Below are positions 43,662 to 55,510 of a DNA stretch of 64,000 nt, in pieces. Below the pieces are notes generated by a model. The model searched no databases. It worked only from the letters and a program-made list of their open reading frames with translations, and had not been told where the DNA came from. This DNA is from Talinum fruticosum. Lineage: Eukaryota; Streptophyta; Magnoliopsida; Caryophyllales; Talinaceae. How positions within the stretch are numbered: the stretch's first letter is position 1; each line of letters opens with the position of its first letter. Made by a program: the position numbers and the translations under genes. The stretch is taken from positions 2,469,501 to 2,533,500 of the forward strand of contig JAITYX010000063.1 in the NCBI GenBank assembly GCA_021018815.1, given 5' to 3'.

Positions 43662-45640
43662 TTAATCAATCTTCACAGATGAGAAGAGGTAATGGACGAA
43701 GTAGAAGGACACAATAAATCCAATTGTGCCGGTGGCCAACATAATTGCAACGGCCATAATCAGAGAATATCCCAGGTAGAGGAGGGCTGACACAGGTCCA
43801 CTGAGACTCTGAAGGTCAAAAACCAAGTAATTAATTGAGTAGAGGAAGACATAAAGGGCAACTGAACCTGAAGCAAAGAATGCTTTCCACCACCATCGCC
43901 AGTCCTCAACACATAGATGCATGTATGTAAGCACAACTGATACTTCAGCACAAACAATCACTAGCAAGAAAAGAACAATGAACAAGAAACCGAAAACATA
44001 ATAGAATCTCCCGAGCCAAATGCTTGATAGAATGAAGAAGAGTTCAATGAATAAGGTTCCGAATGGAAGGGTACCAGCACCCAGAACAAGCAACCATGAC
44101 GGGTATTTTCGAGCAGGAATCTCTCGGGAATTTGATTGGTTCGTACAGGGTACTGAATGGGTTCAGCTCGGGTACCAAGGAAACCTCCAAACAGAGTAAG
44201 GGGAACTGAAATGCAGAACCAGAGGGACAATAGGATGAAATACAAGGAGATTGGTATGGCACCAGTACTCTTGCTCCCCCAAAGGAGGAAATTTAACAAA
44301 GTGAGGATGACGAAGACAATTCCTGGGAAGAAGCACGCGACCGACCAGGCAACTGACCTCCATCCATCTGATGATCCTTTGATAGTTCTCCACAAACGTA
44401 CACCTGCATAACCAGCTACAATCCCTAGGAAAAGGTAGACAATAATCATTCCGGTCAAGAGCATTCCCCTTGATGCTGGGGACATAAAGCCAAGAGCTGC
44501 AAAGATGATGGTCACAACAGCCATTCCTGTGATCTGAACGCCATTTCCAACCATCATGCACAGCAGCTTAGAGTGCTCTGGTTCTCTAAAGACATCACCA
44601 ACAACAAGCTTCCATCCTGAAAGCTCCTCGTTCATCTGAGCTTGAGCTTCTTTGTCGAGCTCTTCATACCTAGTTAAATCCCTTCTCACAGTCCTCAAGA
44701 AAATAACAAAAACAATGCCAGCCAGGAAGAGGATGACCATCAGCGAATTCAGAATGGAGAACCAATGCACACGGGCACCTTCCATCTTCAGGTAAGCATC
44801 CCATCGAGAAGGCCATCTAATGTCACTCTTCACAAACTCAACCTCATAAGTAAATGCAACTCTCTCTCGTTCTCTGATGGGCTGAGAGTTCTCAAGCTCT
44901 GAAGGGCAGTTGACTGTAGTCATGTTGTCATACATGTGAAGTTTTGACATCACTTCTGGGTCATGCTTAATACTGCAAGGCACGACCTCAAACCCAACTA
45001 TCTCATAACCAGAAGTTTTCTGCTTGTCAGTTTCAGAGATTACTCCCAGGCCTTCTTCCCCAGTACCAATAATTTGCATAGCACTTCCTTCATACTCATG
45101 AATCAAAACCTTGAACTTCAGATGATTTATGATGTAATCATCATTGCTATTGGGTGGAGTGTACCCTACTGGAAACCCAGTCCATTGGATCTTGACACCA
45201 TTTTGGTTTGCATATCTCATTGCCGGGAGATTATCCAAAATCATATTCACCTGGTACAGATCGTGGGTCCTCTGTTTCAATAGCTTCACTTCATTCTCAC
45301 TAAGAGGACTTGTTATGCACAGGAAAACAGTCTCGTTAACATTCATACGAAAACGGTAGGGAGAGTTGTCGATTTGATCTCCCATGAGAAGCTCACCGAG
45401 ATTCTCAGCACTTTTCTTGATCCCTTCCAGTGGCTTACAGTATGGAAGACTATAGTAGCTAAAGGGAAGCTCAGTCTCAATGGACGTCAGTGAATTAACT
45501 TTGACAATTATATCTTCCCCAGGGGTGTACGTGTGCATATACGTCCCCGGCAGATAAAAACCATTGCAAGCATGCAAGAAGAGGAACACAAACCAGAAAA
45601 TCCGACAGATTCCCCGCATCATCTTCTCAGAAGAAGCCAT
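43662..45640 (-). CDS. Transmembrane 9 superfamily (endomembrane EMP70) protein, one apparent frameshift
   Basis: The product is about 659 residues, the usual size for plant TMN11/TMN12-type members, uninterrupted by introns. A signal peptide (residues ~7-27, FWFVFLFLHACNG) is cleaved before FYLPGTYMHTYTPGE. The lumenal domain (28-295) has EMP70 landmarks PFSYYSLPYCKP, YRFRMNVNE and GFEVVPCSI, with N-glycosylation sequons at ~102 and ~239. Nine membrane spans follow from ~296 (WFSILNSLMVILFLAGIVFV), with the GDVFR and GTQ-like GNGVQI motifs between. The C-terminus is SVKID, the KXD Golgi-retention motif of this family. The frame shifts once, at the G-run 44126-44128 (one base short); on either side the conserved order NQIP / ARKYPSWLLVLGAGTLPFG is continuous. 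The family acts in endomembrane trafficking and in sorting of membrane proteins with polar transmembrane segments. Sequencing error or a new null allele are both possible. Confidence 0.93.
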
Positions 45641-46260
45641 TACAACAAGGGAACAAGATACTCCAACCCACCCCTATTATACAATAACTCGATCTAAGCT
45701 ACGGCACTCCTCCTTCTGATGTGCCGCATTCCAATCCTACATTTATCAACAATAAGTTCCATCAATTCTCTATCGATTGTCCCAAAATAGATCTCTAAAG
45801 TCGAAGCTACATCCAACAGCTTAAAAAGTTTCAATAAAATTTTCTAAACAATATTTATCACAACATCGATTAAAAACAATCAGTCAGACATATCCACAAA
45901 CCCTTATACATCGAATTCGACATCTATGCTTCCAAAATCGAGAGAAATACGGAAAGAATTCAATTTTCCCAAAAGAAATCTCAGAACAAACACATTTCTC
46001 CAAATCTTCAAGATGGAGAAACGAAGGAACAACATGCAAAGATCGAAAGAAAGAGAAACATGCAGAGATCAATAAGGCGATGAGCTAAATACGAGAATAA
46101 TCGAAAGTCAGATCTGATTATTAGAAAGCGTACCTGAGCAGATCTCTGAGGGTTCTGACGAAGATCTTTGCTTAGGGTTGATTGTTTGTTGCTATCAGTT
46201 AAGAGTGTCACACAAGGATTTGTAGAGAGACAGAGACAGAGAGAGAGCGACGAAGTTTGT
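45641..46260 (-). promoter_or_regulatory. 5' UTR, leader intron and promoter of the TM9SF gene
   Basis: On the - strand a first non-coding exon (about 46250-46137) ends at a consensus donor GCTCAG|GTACGC (46136). An acceptor such as AAATGTAG near 45741 leads to the exon holding ATG 45640. The leader is CT-rich on the coding strand (46205-46255). A leader intron is common in plant TM9SF genes. The exact acceptor and transcription start are inferred. Confidence 0.45.
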
Positions 46261-46539
46261 TCGTTTGGGGGAGGATGAAGGAAGGAAGTGTAGCGCTGAG
46301 CCGTGGTCTTCTACTCGAATATTGTTTTTAATTTATATTTTTTTGATTTTATTTATTTTGGTGCGGTTTAGATCGGATCTCGTTTTCATGGTTGATTCAT
46401 TACTACTCCAAATTAATAAATGAACTACGACTACTATCAAAGAAAATCACATGTTTAAGTACATTCATTTTCATGTTAAATAAATATTAATTTACAAAAT
46501 TATACAGCATTTATAATATTTTGATATTTTATAACCCAA
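46261..46539. other. Upstream flank of the TM9SF gene
   Basis: AT-rich; contains poly-T (46322-46345). The promoter probably extends into this region. No gene. Confidence 0.4.
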
Positions 46540-46685
46540 CAAAAAATATTTTAATGTTGAAGTGGTCCGACACTTGTTTCCTTAAGTAAGATTACGAATT
46601 CGAGTTCTATTGCGAAAAAAATTATAAGCTCAACTTTGATTATATAGGTCCAAAGATCAAAAGATAAATAATAATAATAATAATT
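46540..46685 (+). mobile_element. tRNA-derived SINE relic
   Basis: A box-A-like GAAGTGGTCCGACACTTG is followed by CCTTAAGTAAG and a box-B-like GAATTCGAGTTCTAT, an order and spacing typical of plant SINEs (..cacttgcctcc...gGTTCGAGTCC). It ends in an (AATA/ATA) tail at about 46663-46683. No target duplication was established. Confidence 0.5.
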
Positions 46686-47624
46686 TTGTATAAGATATTA
46701 TATGGCTAGTCAATAATGAAGGTTTATTGAATATATTTTTAAATAATTAAATACAATCTGTTATTAATAATGAAAGGTAAATATACGAGCATGATGTTTA
46801 ATCAATGACGGCGACCAACTAAATTTAATGAACTAATTAATGAATTCAAGTGAAATTTGATAGCATTGAAAGTTAGTTGAATTAGTAAGAATGATATGAA
46901 GATTGAGAAAGTAGACATAATTTTTTATTCAATATGGACAAAATAATTGAAAGGGCTTGTATGTAACCTTGTAACTTGACATACTCTATAATGAGGCTCA
47001 TTACAGAGCTTTTGGAGCCAACTAAAACACTTTATTGAGGGGGACAATTTGTCTTGTTTTATTGAAGTGGTTTAACATCTTCTATTGTAATTTATGTAAA
47101 TAGTCTATTTGTTTTGAAATTTTACGTTATATTGCTTAAAAAAATACTTTTGAATAAGTTGTGGAGTACTCGCCTTTCAAATAAAATGTTAGGGTTTAAA
47201 GTCAAACTTCACCACTTACAAGAATTTGCTTACAATTTAATTATGAGGGTAAATATCAACCTGATTCTCCAAAATATTTAATTTAAAGTTGAATTAAAAA
47301 GTAAAATCAAAAGGTGATTTTAACCATATGACTTACGGTCTATTTGGAATCAAAGTATAAATAAGTAAGTCTAATTATTCTTCACTTTTAGGACCATATA
47401 AGAGAAATTTAAGTATAGGGAGACTAATTTGGGCCAATGTTATGTCGCTTCACACAAAGTTATTTCTTGGTTCATAGTGTAGAAGAAATTGCTTACAAAA
47501 GACATATTACTTATAACTATTCATTTTTTTATAACCAACGGGGAATATTATTCATCACTAATCAAGTTTTGAAAAGTATCATCAAGGTTCATATCGAAGA
47601 TACAATATGGACCATCCTTAAGCT
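46686..47624. other. Intergenic DNA; a second possible SINE patch
   Basis: No gene. Around 47155-47215 GGAGTACTCGCCTTTCAAAT and AGGGTTTAAAGTC have SINE-like box A/B spacing but are too diverged to call. ORF 47437-47673 has no features. Confidence 0.4.
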
Positions 47625-48095
47625 AAACTCAGGCTCTAGGTTCTCAAAGTCGGTTTCTCGAATTTTCGGTTAACCGATTTCTCGGTTTAAGAAAATTTTA
47701 AACCAAAAATGAGAATTTTCGTTCAACCAAAATCACGAACCATAACCAAACCGAAAGAGTCAATTAATCGATGTTCGATTCAGTTAAACAAACTTTCAAT
47801 TTAGTTAACCGAACTTTCGGTTCGGTTATTGTTAACCACTCAAAAATAATATAAAATTTATGTTTTATACCTATAATTTGTTATTTTAAAATTAAAATTT
47901 TTGTGAAAAAAATGGTTTTAGTTAATCAAATTTCCAAACCGCCGAACCAAAATTGAATCAAAAACCGAAACTTTTTTTTAGTTAAGTTAACCAAATAGTT
48001 TCTTTGAAAAATTTCTTTGGTTAGCCAATTTTACGGTCGGTTTTTCGATTTTTCAATTTCAATTTTTTTTCGCTCATCCCTACCTAAGCTATAGG
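47625..48095. mobile_element. hAT-like MITE with TTCGGTTAACCG subterminal repeats
   Basis: The right end, reversed, is TAGGGATGAGCGAAAAAAAA, a hAT-style TIR; the left end near TAGGTTCTCAAAGTCGG is a weaker match. Both ends are filled with ATTTTCGGTTAACC, GGTTCGGTTA and AACCGAAA repeats in opposite orientation. CTTAAGCTA to the left and CCTAAGCTA to the right may be the 8 bp target duplication. Non-coding. Confidence 0.5.
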
Positions 48096-49931
48096 GATGA
48101 AGATGTGTAATAGAGTGGACTACTTTATTCCCTTCCTGTTTAACAAAAGAAAAAGTGACAAAATCAAAATTACAACTAAGCATATAAATATCATCAAGAA
48201 TAAGGTGGACTTCTGAAGCGATCTTCTAGTTCCTCTTAAGCTTCAATATCTAAGACAGGTAGCCCCCTTCAATGATAACATGCTACAGGCCTTGTTTCAA
48301 AGCTACTTGTATGGAAAAATGACAAGCTTGGGCTTCTTCAACCTTTAGGCCAAGAAAACCCGACTCTTGTTGAACTACAACCACCCCAATATCCCTGTTG
48401 TTGTCCCGTGCCACCATCCCCCAACCATGCCTCCACTCGCCATACTTTTCCCTATCGAAGTTAACTTTTCAACACCCTAACTCTGGGCATTGCCACATGG
48501 ATAACACAGGCTATACATGTTCCTTTCACTTTCCATCATCATTCTGTATTGTACCAAATTAAAGGCATCGTTCCATATCTGAGTGTTGATAGTAAAGCCA
48601 TCTTCAAATAGATACATATTCCAAGTATTCCACACACACTAGACCACAAAAATAAAGTTCCCCCATTCTTCAGGTTCCAGTTTGCGTTTGACATAGAAAA
48701 GACATCCTACATAGTATGAGGAGCTAGTTTATAAAGCAAGGAAAAGAATGGGGTACCTTCCCAATTGGATAAACCAAGTGGGCAAAGAAAATGGTGTGCA
48801 CACTTGATTTCTCCATGGCGCCACATAAGCTGCACCTCATGGAGAAGTTTGGTATACGTCATGCCAACCGTCCTGCTATAGGCAGAGCACGAGCACAACA
48901 CCTCCAATCAAATAATTTAGCCCTAGGAGGGATTATAACACTCCAAAGGGCCTTTAAATCACCCCTAAAGTCCCTGTCGCTACTCTGGCAACATCTCGCT
49001 TTTCTTTTCCTAAATGAAGTAGTACAGACTTCGCACTAAGAGTTCCCCATTAAATGCATAATGCCATATGATTCGATCCACTGGCCAAGAACACCTCAAA
49101 GAGATCCGCATAATTTGCTCGATATCTATCGGTCATAACACCTGGGCTAGCATATCCTCTCGCTACTCCACCCTATCTCTATTAATAAAATCTCCCACTC
49201 GCAGAAGTGAAAACTGGAGATTGAGTGGCATAATTAACTTGGTAAATACCACGGGAAGGCTTCACCAACCCTCTAGGATACCCATTGATGAAAAATGAAA
49301 ACAAGGCTAACTCAACGCACCCATAACCAAATTAACCCACTAATCGCCAAATTCCAATTTTACCATTACTTGTCGAAGGAATTTCCACCCTACTTAGTCA
49401 TAACCCTTAACCATATCCAATTTTATCGCCATGCTTCTGTTAACACCAGAATGACAATGCATTCAGTGAAAACTTCAAAAGCAATGAGAACATTATTTGT
49501 AATAAGACGCCCTCAGGTAAAGGCATTTTGAGACTCCGAAATAATATTTGGCAATATCTCCTTAAGGCAATTAGTAATCACTTTAGTGACAAGTCTATAT
49601 ACAACATACATAAACTTAATAGCCTAAAGTCGTTAACCTCTTTAAGTTTGTGCTTTTTGGGGATAAGGAAGATGTGGGTATAGTTAAGCCCTTTAGGAAC
49701 GAGATCGTTATTCAGGATAGACAATACAACAACATACATCATTATTAACAACATGCCAAAATTTTTAGAAGAAGAAAGGATTCATATCATCCTAGCTCAG
49801 CACCTGTCTAGGTTGCATTTGCTTAAGAGCTACCAGCACCTCATTTGAATGGTAAGGTTTTCTAACCTAAGCTTCATATCACTAGTTACTTTGGTAGGAA
49901 TGAGCTCGATAACTGAATACATATTTAAGGG
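48096..49931 (-). mobile_element. LINE-B piece 2: reverse transcriptase, zf-RVT and RNase H
   Basis: Read on the - strand from 49931: SVIELIPTKVTSDMKLRLENL, then after a one-base slip HSNEVLVALKQMQPRQ (usual EV..AL.qM.P.KAPG) and MNPFFFKKFWHVV. Next come the RT signatures LIPKKHKLKEVNDFRPI, YRLVTKVITNCLKEILPNII and SQNAFTRGRLITNNVLIAFE (about 49700-49450), and in broken frames the rest of the RT. The zf-RVT box follows near 48850-48780 (MRCSLCGAMEKSSVHTIFFAH). RNase H is at 48470-48100 (KVNFDREKYGEWRHGWGMVARDNN, VVQQESGFLGLKVEEAQA). Many stops. It continues LINE-B piece 1 at 56171-58440, from which it is separated by the hAT element. Confidence 0.8.
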
Positions 49932-50349
49932 TAGGGGTGTAATTGAGCCGAGCTCGCTCATGAGCCCTTGTGAGCCGGCTCGCCTAACGACTTGCCAAGC
50001 CGAGCTTTTGGCAAGTCCAAGTCGAGCCGAGGTGAGCCGAGACCGGATAATTATTCGAGCTGAGCTCGAGCTTGCGATTTTAGAGCTCGTAAACTCGACG
50101 AGCCTACATGAGCTAGTTGCGGATGAGTCAAATGAATGAACGAGTTGACAAGTCGAGAAAATGAGCCTAACGAGCAGAGCAAACAAGCTTAAACAAGCTC
50201 GGCTCGTCGAGCTTACACAATCTAATTACAAACAAGCGGAATGAACGAGTTGATGAGCCGAGCAAATGAGCTAAACGAGTCGAGCAAACGAGCCTAAACA
50301 AGGCTGAGCAAGTGGGCTAATCAAATGAGCCTAAACAAATTGAAATAGA

Positions 50350-51088
50350 CGAGCTAAAATTTGTGGAGATTAGTTATGTGAAGAACTTATCTAGCAAATA
50401 ATTCAAATTTTTAATTTAGCATAATTATTTTGATTTGGATTTCTTAAGCAAAACATTAAATTATACCTAATCTATTAAATCTTTTGTTTACCAATTAATA
50501 ACATATACATAGATGAAAATCAAGAACCAAGATATATGAAATGTTGATAATGAATATAAGATTCACATTAATTTAGTTTAATTTTTGTACAAATAAGAAA
50601 AATATAAAATAAATATAACAGATGTAAATTTAAGAATTATAGATTTTATAATTAATAAATTTAGATTTTTATATAAAGAATTTTTCCATTGGTTATGCTT
50701 GGTAATAGGAGCAATTGAATATAAACATGTAATAACTTATTTTCGAGTGACTTACCTTGATTTGAAAATTAATGATAATTTCTTTAAGGATGATTTTAAC
50801 AAAAACCATGCTATATCGAATTAGTAGCTGCCCTTGTAGTAGTTAAAGAACTTCATACACGTGTAAGTTTTATAATATTTGTTGTATAATATCATCTCAA
50901 TTAATAATAAAAGCAAATATATGTAAAATATATTGAAAGTGTTTTCGAGTGATCTATAAGGCTTTAGGTGAATTTTAGCTAATTTTACTTTTGATTTGGA
51001 CACTCAACTTAAGATGAAACTATTATTGTCATCACCCCTAGTTTCAACTATCCTTTTGTCTTTCTTTGGTTGGTACTTTTGAGCTTGG
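50350..51088. other. hAT element interior, non-coding
   Basis: AT-rich DNA between the subterminal repeats and the nested MITE. No gene recognised. Confidence 0.5.
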
Positions 51089-51906
51089 ACCCAATTAAGG
51101 ATGGCAATGAGGTGGGTCGGGGCCGGGAGTGTCGTCCCCATCTCCGCTGGCCACCACTTGCCCTGTCCCCACTTCGGGGAGAGATTGGTCCCCGACCCCA
51201 ACCTCGGCGGGTCCCGGAAAATTATGTATAAATGTTCAATCAAATACAAATCAAACAATTTTTCGACCAAAATAAAATCAAGCAAACCCACAATTATGAG
51301 ACATTCATTGTTTCAAAAGAAATTCATTGCACAATTTGAACAACTACCGGTAAATTACATAAACGAGAGGGCAAAAAAGTGAAACGAAAGTAGCCATGGT
51401 TGGAAAAATCATGTCGAGCCTCGACGGCATGGCGGAGCGACGGAGATTGCCCCGATTTCGATGGTGGTTGTCCGGGAGCCTCCTTGAGCCATTTGAGGGA
51501 AAGATAGAGAGGGGATCTCGAGTTGTGGTACACTAGTACGAGAGAGAGGGGGAAGCGAATCGAGGAGAGAGAAAAGGGGGAACATCGGTTGAGGGGCGAG
51601 AGAGAGAGAGAGGAACGCTTGTTGGTTATAAGAGAAAGGAAAGAGAGAGAAGAACAGTTGGGGAAAAGAGGAGGGGGAGGTGGTAGGGATAAAAGAGTGA
51701 TATTTCTTTTATATTTATTGTTAGGAAATTCTATAATTACTAAACTAACTTTCACGGACATAAAAAAATTAAAAAAAGGGGAGCGGGGCGGGAACGGGGA
51801 CAAAATTCAGCCCCGTCCCCGTCCTCGTCCCATTCCCCGTTCAGGGCGGGGACTTTTCCCCACTTCGGGGGCCGACGGGGACGGGGAATCCTCGCCCTGT
51901 TGCTTT
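51089..51906. mobile_element. GC-rich MITE nested in the hAT element
   Basis: Starts GGATGGCAATGAGGTGGGTC at 51089 and ends ...GGGGAATCCTCGCCCTGTTGC. The reversed end (GCAACAGGGCGAGGATTCCC) is a loose match to the start. The core is GA-rich (51530-51680) and both flanks are rich in CCCCGTCCCC/GGGGACGGGG. Similar in plan to 26028-26540. It separates hAT interior DNA from the hAT transposase remnant that begins at 51925. ORFs 51324-51933 on both strands are composition artefacts. Confidence 0.55.
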
Positions 51907-51924
51907 CATTCGTTCCTTTATAGG

Positions 51925-52448
51925 AAAGATTAAGGATATATTTGATAAATGTTGGAGTGAATGCAACTTATTACTCGTGTCTATGATTGCAATGTTAGAT
52001 CCTAGACTAAAGATGAGGGTGATTGAGCTAACCTTTCCAAGTTTGTATCCTTTACATGAAGTTAAGCAAATAAAAAGTAAGGGATGCTTTGTATGAGCTT
52101 ACTCCGAGTATGCTTCGGAAATGGGTTCTTGTGTTGATGCTATTGAGAAAGTGAGGCAAGATCTTGTGTGGAAAACGATTGATTCATCCAATGAACTCTC
52201 CTACATCGAGTGGCTACTCAAAAAGTAATAAAACCTCGAAAGTGTGATTTGGATTCATATTTTAAGGAAGGTAGTTATCTAATGACAGCTACGAAGTTCA
52301 TTAATTTGATATTCTCGGTTGGTGGAAACAACATCAAGAGAAGTGTGATGTTTTGTATCGAATGGTCTGCGATATACTTATTATACCTATTACAACGGTG
52401 TCTTAAGAAGCAACATTTAGTGCATGAGGTAGAGTGATTGATCCATAT
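51925..52448 (+). pseudogene. hAT transposase remnant, central part
   Basis: The frame reads FIGKIKDIFDKCWSECNLLLVSMIAMLDPRLKMRVIELTFPSLYP, the conserved block of plant hAT transposases (K.KFDKYW...N..L.iA.vLDPR.K...ie..f). Downstream come decayed frames and stops, with DAIEKVRQDLVWKT and LSYIEWLLKK. It is cut at 52448 by the LTR-type insert and resumes at 55441. Confidence 0.75.
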
Positions 52449-53483
52449 TGTAACGCCCCAAACCCATAATCACCGGTTTTTGACTAAACAAGCCGCTAGC
52501 CGATGATTAGCGCAGCGGAAAGTAGGTCGAGGGCATTACGCCGCCCTTACCGAGAGGAAAGGGCAAGGCTAAAGCGATAGGTACATTTCTAATCTTGGGT
52601 TACACTTACTTTGCCGCTAACGAGCAATGTCTCATGATAAGGCATAAACTTTAACTTGTACAAAGATTAAGTATAAGTATAGACTACGATCCGGTAAACT
52701 ACGACAACGGCACTTAACCCTTGATACTCCAATTAGGTTGTCACTGCGAGCCCCTAAGTCCTTAACAGACCTTTGCTTCAAATCTTCCACATCTTTACCT
52801 AAAACAAAACAAGAAAACATTTTCGAAATGTGAGCCGAAGCTCAATACGTTCACTATCATGCGAGTAAAATAATAGTTATGAAGTAATTGAGTTGAGCGC
52901 ATGCATTTCAATTCATTTGTAAATGAGGGAGAGTGAACAATGTAAAATTGTTGCCAATTGATTATCCGAATGGATCCCTTTACGATCATCGGGTTTCCCT
53001 AAATGCATGTGCACACACCCAAACCGATCGGATAGTCCGGTTGAAGGCGGTTAACCATTACGGGGTTACCAACCTGGATATTGGGCGTACCAAATAATGA
53101 CACTCGATGGGCGAGTCCATATTAATGATGACAAATATTATTTGCAAATAATTCTTTATTGTTGTTAATGACGGTCATATCCAGCCTTGATTTGTAAATA
53201 AGACATTGAAGGGTACGATCAATGAACGTACCTTGAGTTGATATCCCTTCTTCTTTTTCTTTACGGGCGGAATCCGGATGAACGCACGACGCTGGTGCTT
53301 GATGACCTTAATTAGGAATATAAGAGTTTTATTAATAAACTGAATTTTTATGGCTTATTTTTATTAAATCATTTCAAACATGCTTGAAATGAAAATTAAT
53401 AAAGTTCGCTTCTACTAAAGGATATTACTGTTATCTTTAATTCATATGACTGACTTATCTTATTTTATATAATGCAAGCATAA

Positions 53484-53485
<2 letters not shown>

Positions 53486-53561
<76 letters not shown>
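53486..53561. repeat. (TA)n microsatellite
   Basis: About 38 uninterrupted TA units inside the TG...CA element. Confidence 0.97.
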
Positions 53562-53563
<2 letters not shown>

Positions 53564-54209
53564 AGTATATATATAGCAATTTTAACATATGCTCAGCTCC
53601 TTCTAAAAGCGTATATAAACATATATAAGCACTACACCAAATACTTACTTTAAAATCAAGAAAGATTATGCTTTTAATAATTGCTCGTTAGTCATTTTAT
53701 TACTTAAATATTTTCATTCTTTTATATACTTGTTTTCAAATTTTTCTAACCTTATTTTATTTTATGAGGGCATAACTAATTCCCCAAAGAGGCCAATTTC
53801 TCACATTTCAGTTTTACAAACTGCCCAAAAATTAGATATTATCCTCAATCTTTTCCTTAATCTCTTTATTAGGTTAAATATTTAAACTAACCAAAATATT
53901 CTGATTCAGAATTACTTGTGACTTGTCCTTTACACGAGTATTTGTCCATAAATGTCCTTCACACAGAGATTGTTCATGGTTTTTCTTCAATTTTCAGTAT
54001 ATCCAACATATATCAACTATCACCGGATCTTCCCAAATTTCATGAATCAGTCATAACCAAATCATAATCCAACTTAAATCACCAAACGAGAAAAGAATAC
54101 CAATTACAACTCAAATAGTTAAATTAAAGGTACTAAAGAACCGAATCTGAAAATTAACCTAAAATTAAATTGACGAACCGAATCGAAAATTTTACCCTAA
54201 GCGAGTTAG

Positions 54210-54921
54210 ATGGAGGAGGTTAATTTAAGAGGAGTTTTTGAGGTGGTTGAGGGTGGTGGTTTGAGGATCGGAGGGTTGGCCGAACGGAGCAGGCGGCTGC
54301 GGGCGGAGCGATCGTCGGTGGTAGTGAGCGGCGCCGATGACCGGCAGAAGGCGGCGGAGGCCGGACGGCTCGAGGGCAAGGGTAGCCGTGACTAACTCAG
54401 GCGAACCAGGGCGAAACAAGACCAAATTCCGAGGAAAGATGGGGTGAGAACGTTGGTGTGCTTGGTGGTTGGTGGCTGGAGTGGTGACAGTGGGGTGGCG
54501 GTCAAGGCGAAACCGGCGGTGGCGGGTGGTGGTCGTTAGCGGCCGGGCGGCGACCGAACGGGATGCCGAGGGAGTGGCGGAGGCGATTTCTTGGCGTTGG
54601 CTGGTGGTTAGGGTTTCGATGAAGATCGGTGGTGTTGATGGTGGCGTCGAACCGGGGGTGGCCGGAACGAAGGCTGCGGCGGTGGCCAGTAGGCGGTGGC
54701 GGTGGTCGTTAATGAAGGAGGAGGCGCGTTTTGGGTGTTTGAGGAGGAGACCGGTGAAGATGATGGCGGTGGCGTTGGTGGCTAGTTGGCGGCGACCGTC
54801 GGCGTGGCCGGAGGGTCGCCGATGCCGTCGGTGGGTGGTGAAAACAGGGCGGACGCAAGGCGAGAGGGGAAAGGGTTTCGGTGGAGAGAGAGGGAGAGGG
54901 AGAGAGCTGAAATGGATTTAG
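54210..54921. other. GC-rich block inside the TG...CA element
   Basis: GC content jumps sharply against the AT-rich surroundings. ORFs at 54210-54395 and 54469-54921 (Arg/Gly/Val/Trp-rich) reflect GGTGG and CGGCGG repeats and have no family features. It is more likely a regulatory or structural part of a long LTR than a gene. Confidence 0.5.
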
Positions 54922-55440
54922 GTTAAAAAATGAAGTTGAACCATAAAGCTTAGCTTAAATACCCCCTTCTCCTCTCTTTAATTGGGCCGACCGACCTAAT
55001 CCCTCCGGCCCAATTTTTATTAGCACTCATCCTAATCCAATGCCTTATCCTCGTCTATATCTTAATCCTCCAAGCTTATTATTATCTTACTCATTAAGCT
55101 TATCTTAATATGAGAAATTGTTTATTTAGTAATATTAAGTTTATAAGAATTATATTAATTTCATTCGTTTAAGGATTTTTAGAACTCAAAATAAATTAGC
55201 TATGTAATAATGTTAATTATCTTATGAGTCATGAAAATTTATAAAATATATTCATGCGTCGTCGTTGTCATCATCCGGTTCCTGCATTTCAATCAACATT
55301 GACATATACATATATATATAAATATATATATACTCATGTATGATATGAAAATATTTGAAAATTTGAAAAGCACGCGCTCATGCTAATCTTGAATATGTTT
55401 AAAGTTAATTATTTTCTTAGGGACGGGGTGTTACACATAT

Positions 55441-55510
55441 CGTAACTCATTAGATCCTAAAATGGTGGAAACTTTGATATATGGAGGTGATTGAATCCGT
55501 CATCCACATG
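55441..55510 (+). pseudogene. hAT transposase remnant, C-terminal dimerisation end
   Basis: YRNSLDPKMVETLIYGGD*IRHPHG matches the hAT C-terminal dimerisation end (YR.sL.P..VEaL.c..DWL). The expected Trp codon is a TGA stop. It continues the remnant at 51925-52448 across the TG...CA insert. Confidence 0.7.

Larger units (their letters stand above)
52449..55435. mobile_element. 2,987 bp TG...CA element, probable solo LTR, CATAT target duplication
   Basis: Begins TGTAACGCCCCAAACCC at 52449 and ends GGGACGGGGTGTTACA at 55435; the ends are short inverted repeats (TGTAACRCCCC). It is flanked by a perfect 5 bp CATAT (52444-52448; 55436-55440). TG...CA ends and a 5 bp duplication fit LTR retrotransposon integration; with no gag-pol or second LTR inside, a long solo LTR (Ty3 type) is most likely. 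It contains a (TA)n run (53486-53561), a GC-rich GGTGG/CGGCGG block (54210-54900) with a GAGAGAGGGAGAGG end, and a leader-like CCCCCTTCTCCTCTC (54960). It splits the hAT transposase between 52448 and 55441. Confidence 0.8.

Noticed and set aside
44157..45359. ORFs opposite the TM9SF coding strand
   Set aside because: Antisense shadows of a strongly supported coding region.
51324..51933. 159- and 136-codon ORFs on opposite strands
   Set aside because: They lie in a GC/GA-rich MITE; low-complexity residues only.
54469..54921. 150-codon Arg/Trp/Val-rich ORF
   Set aside because: Generated by GGTGG/CGGCGG repeats in the TG...CA element; no family match and no start context.
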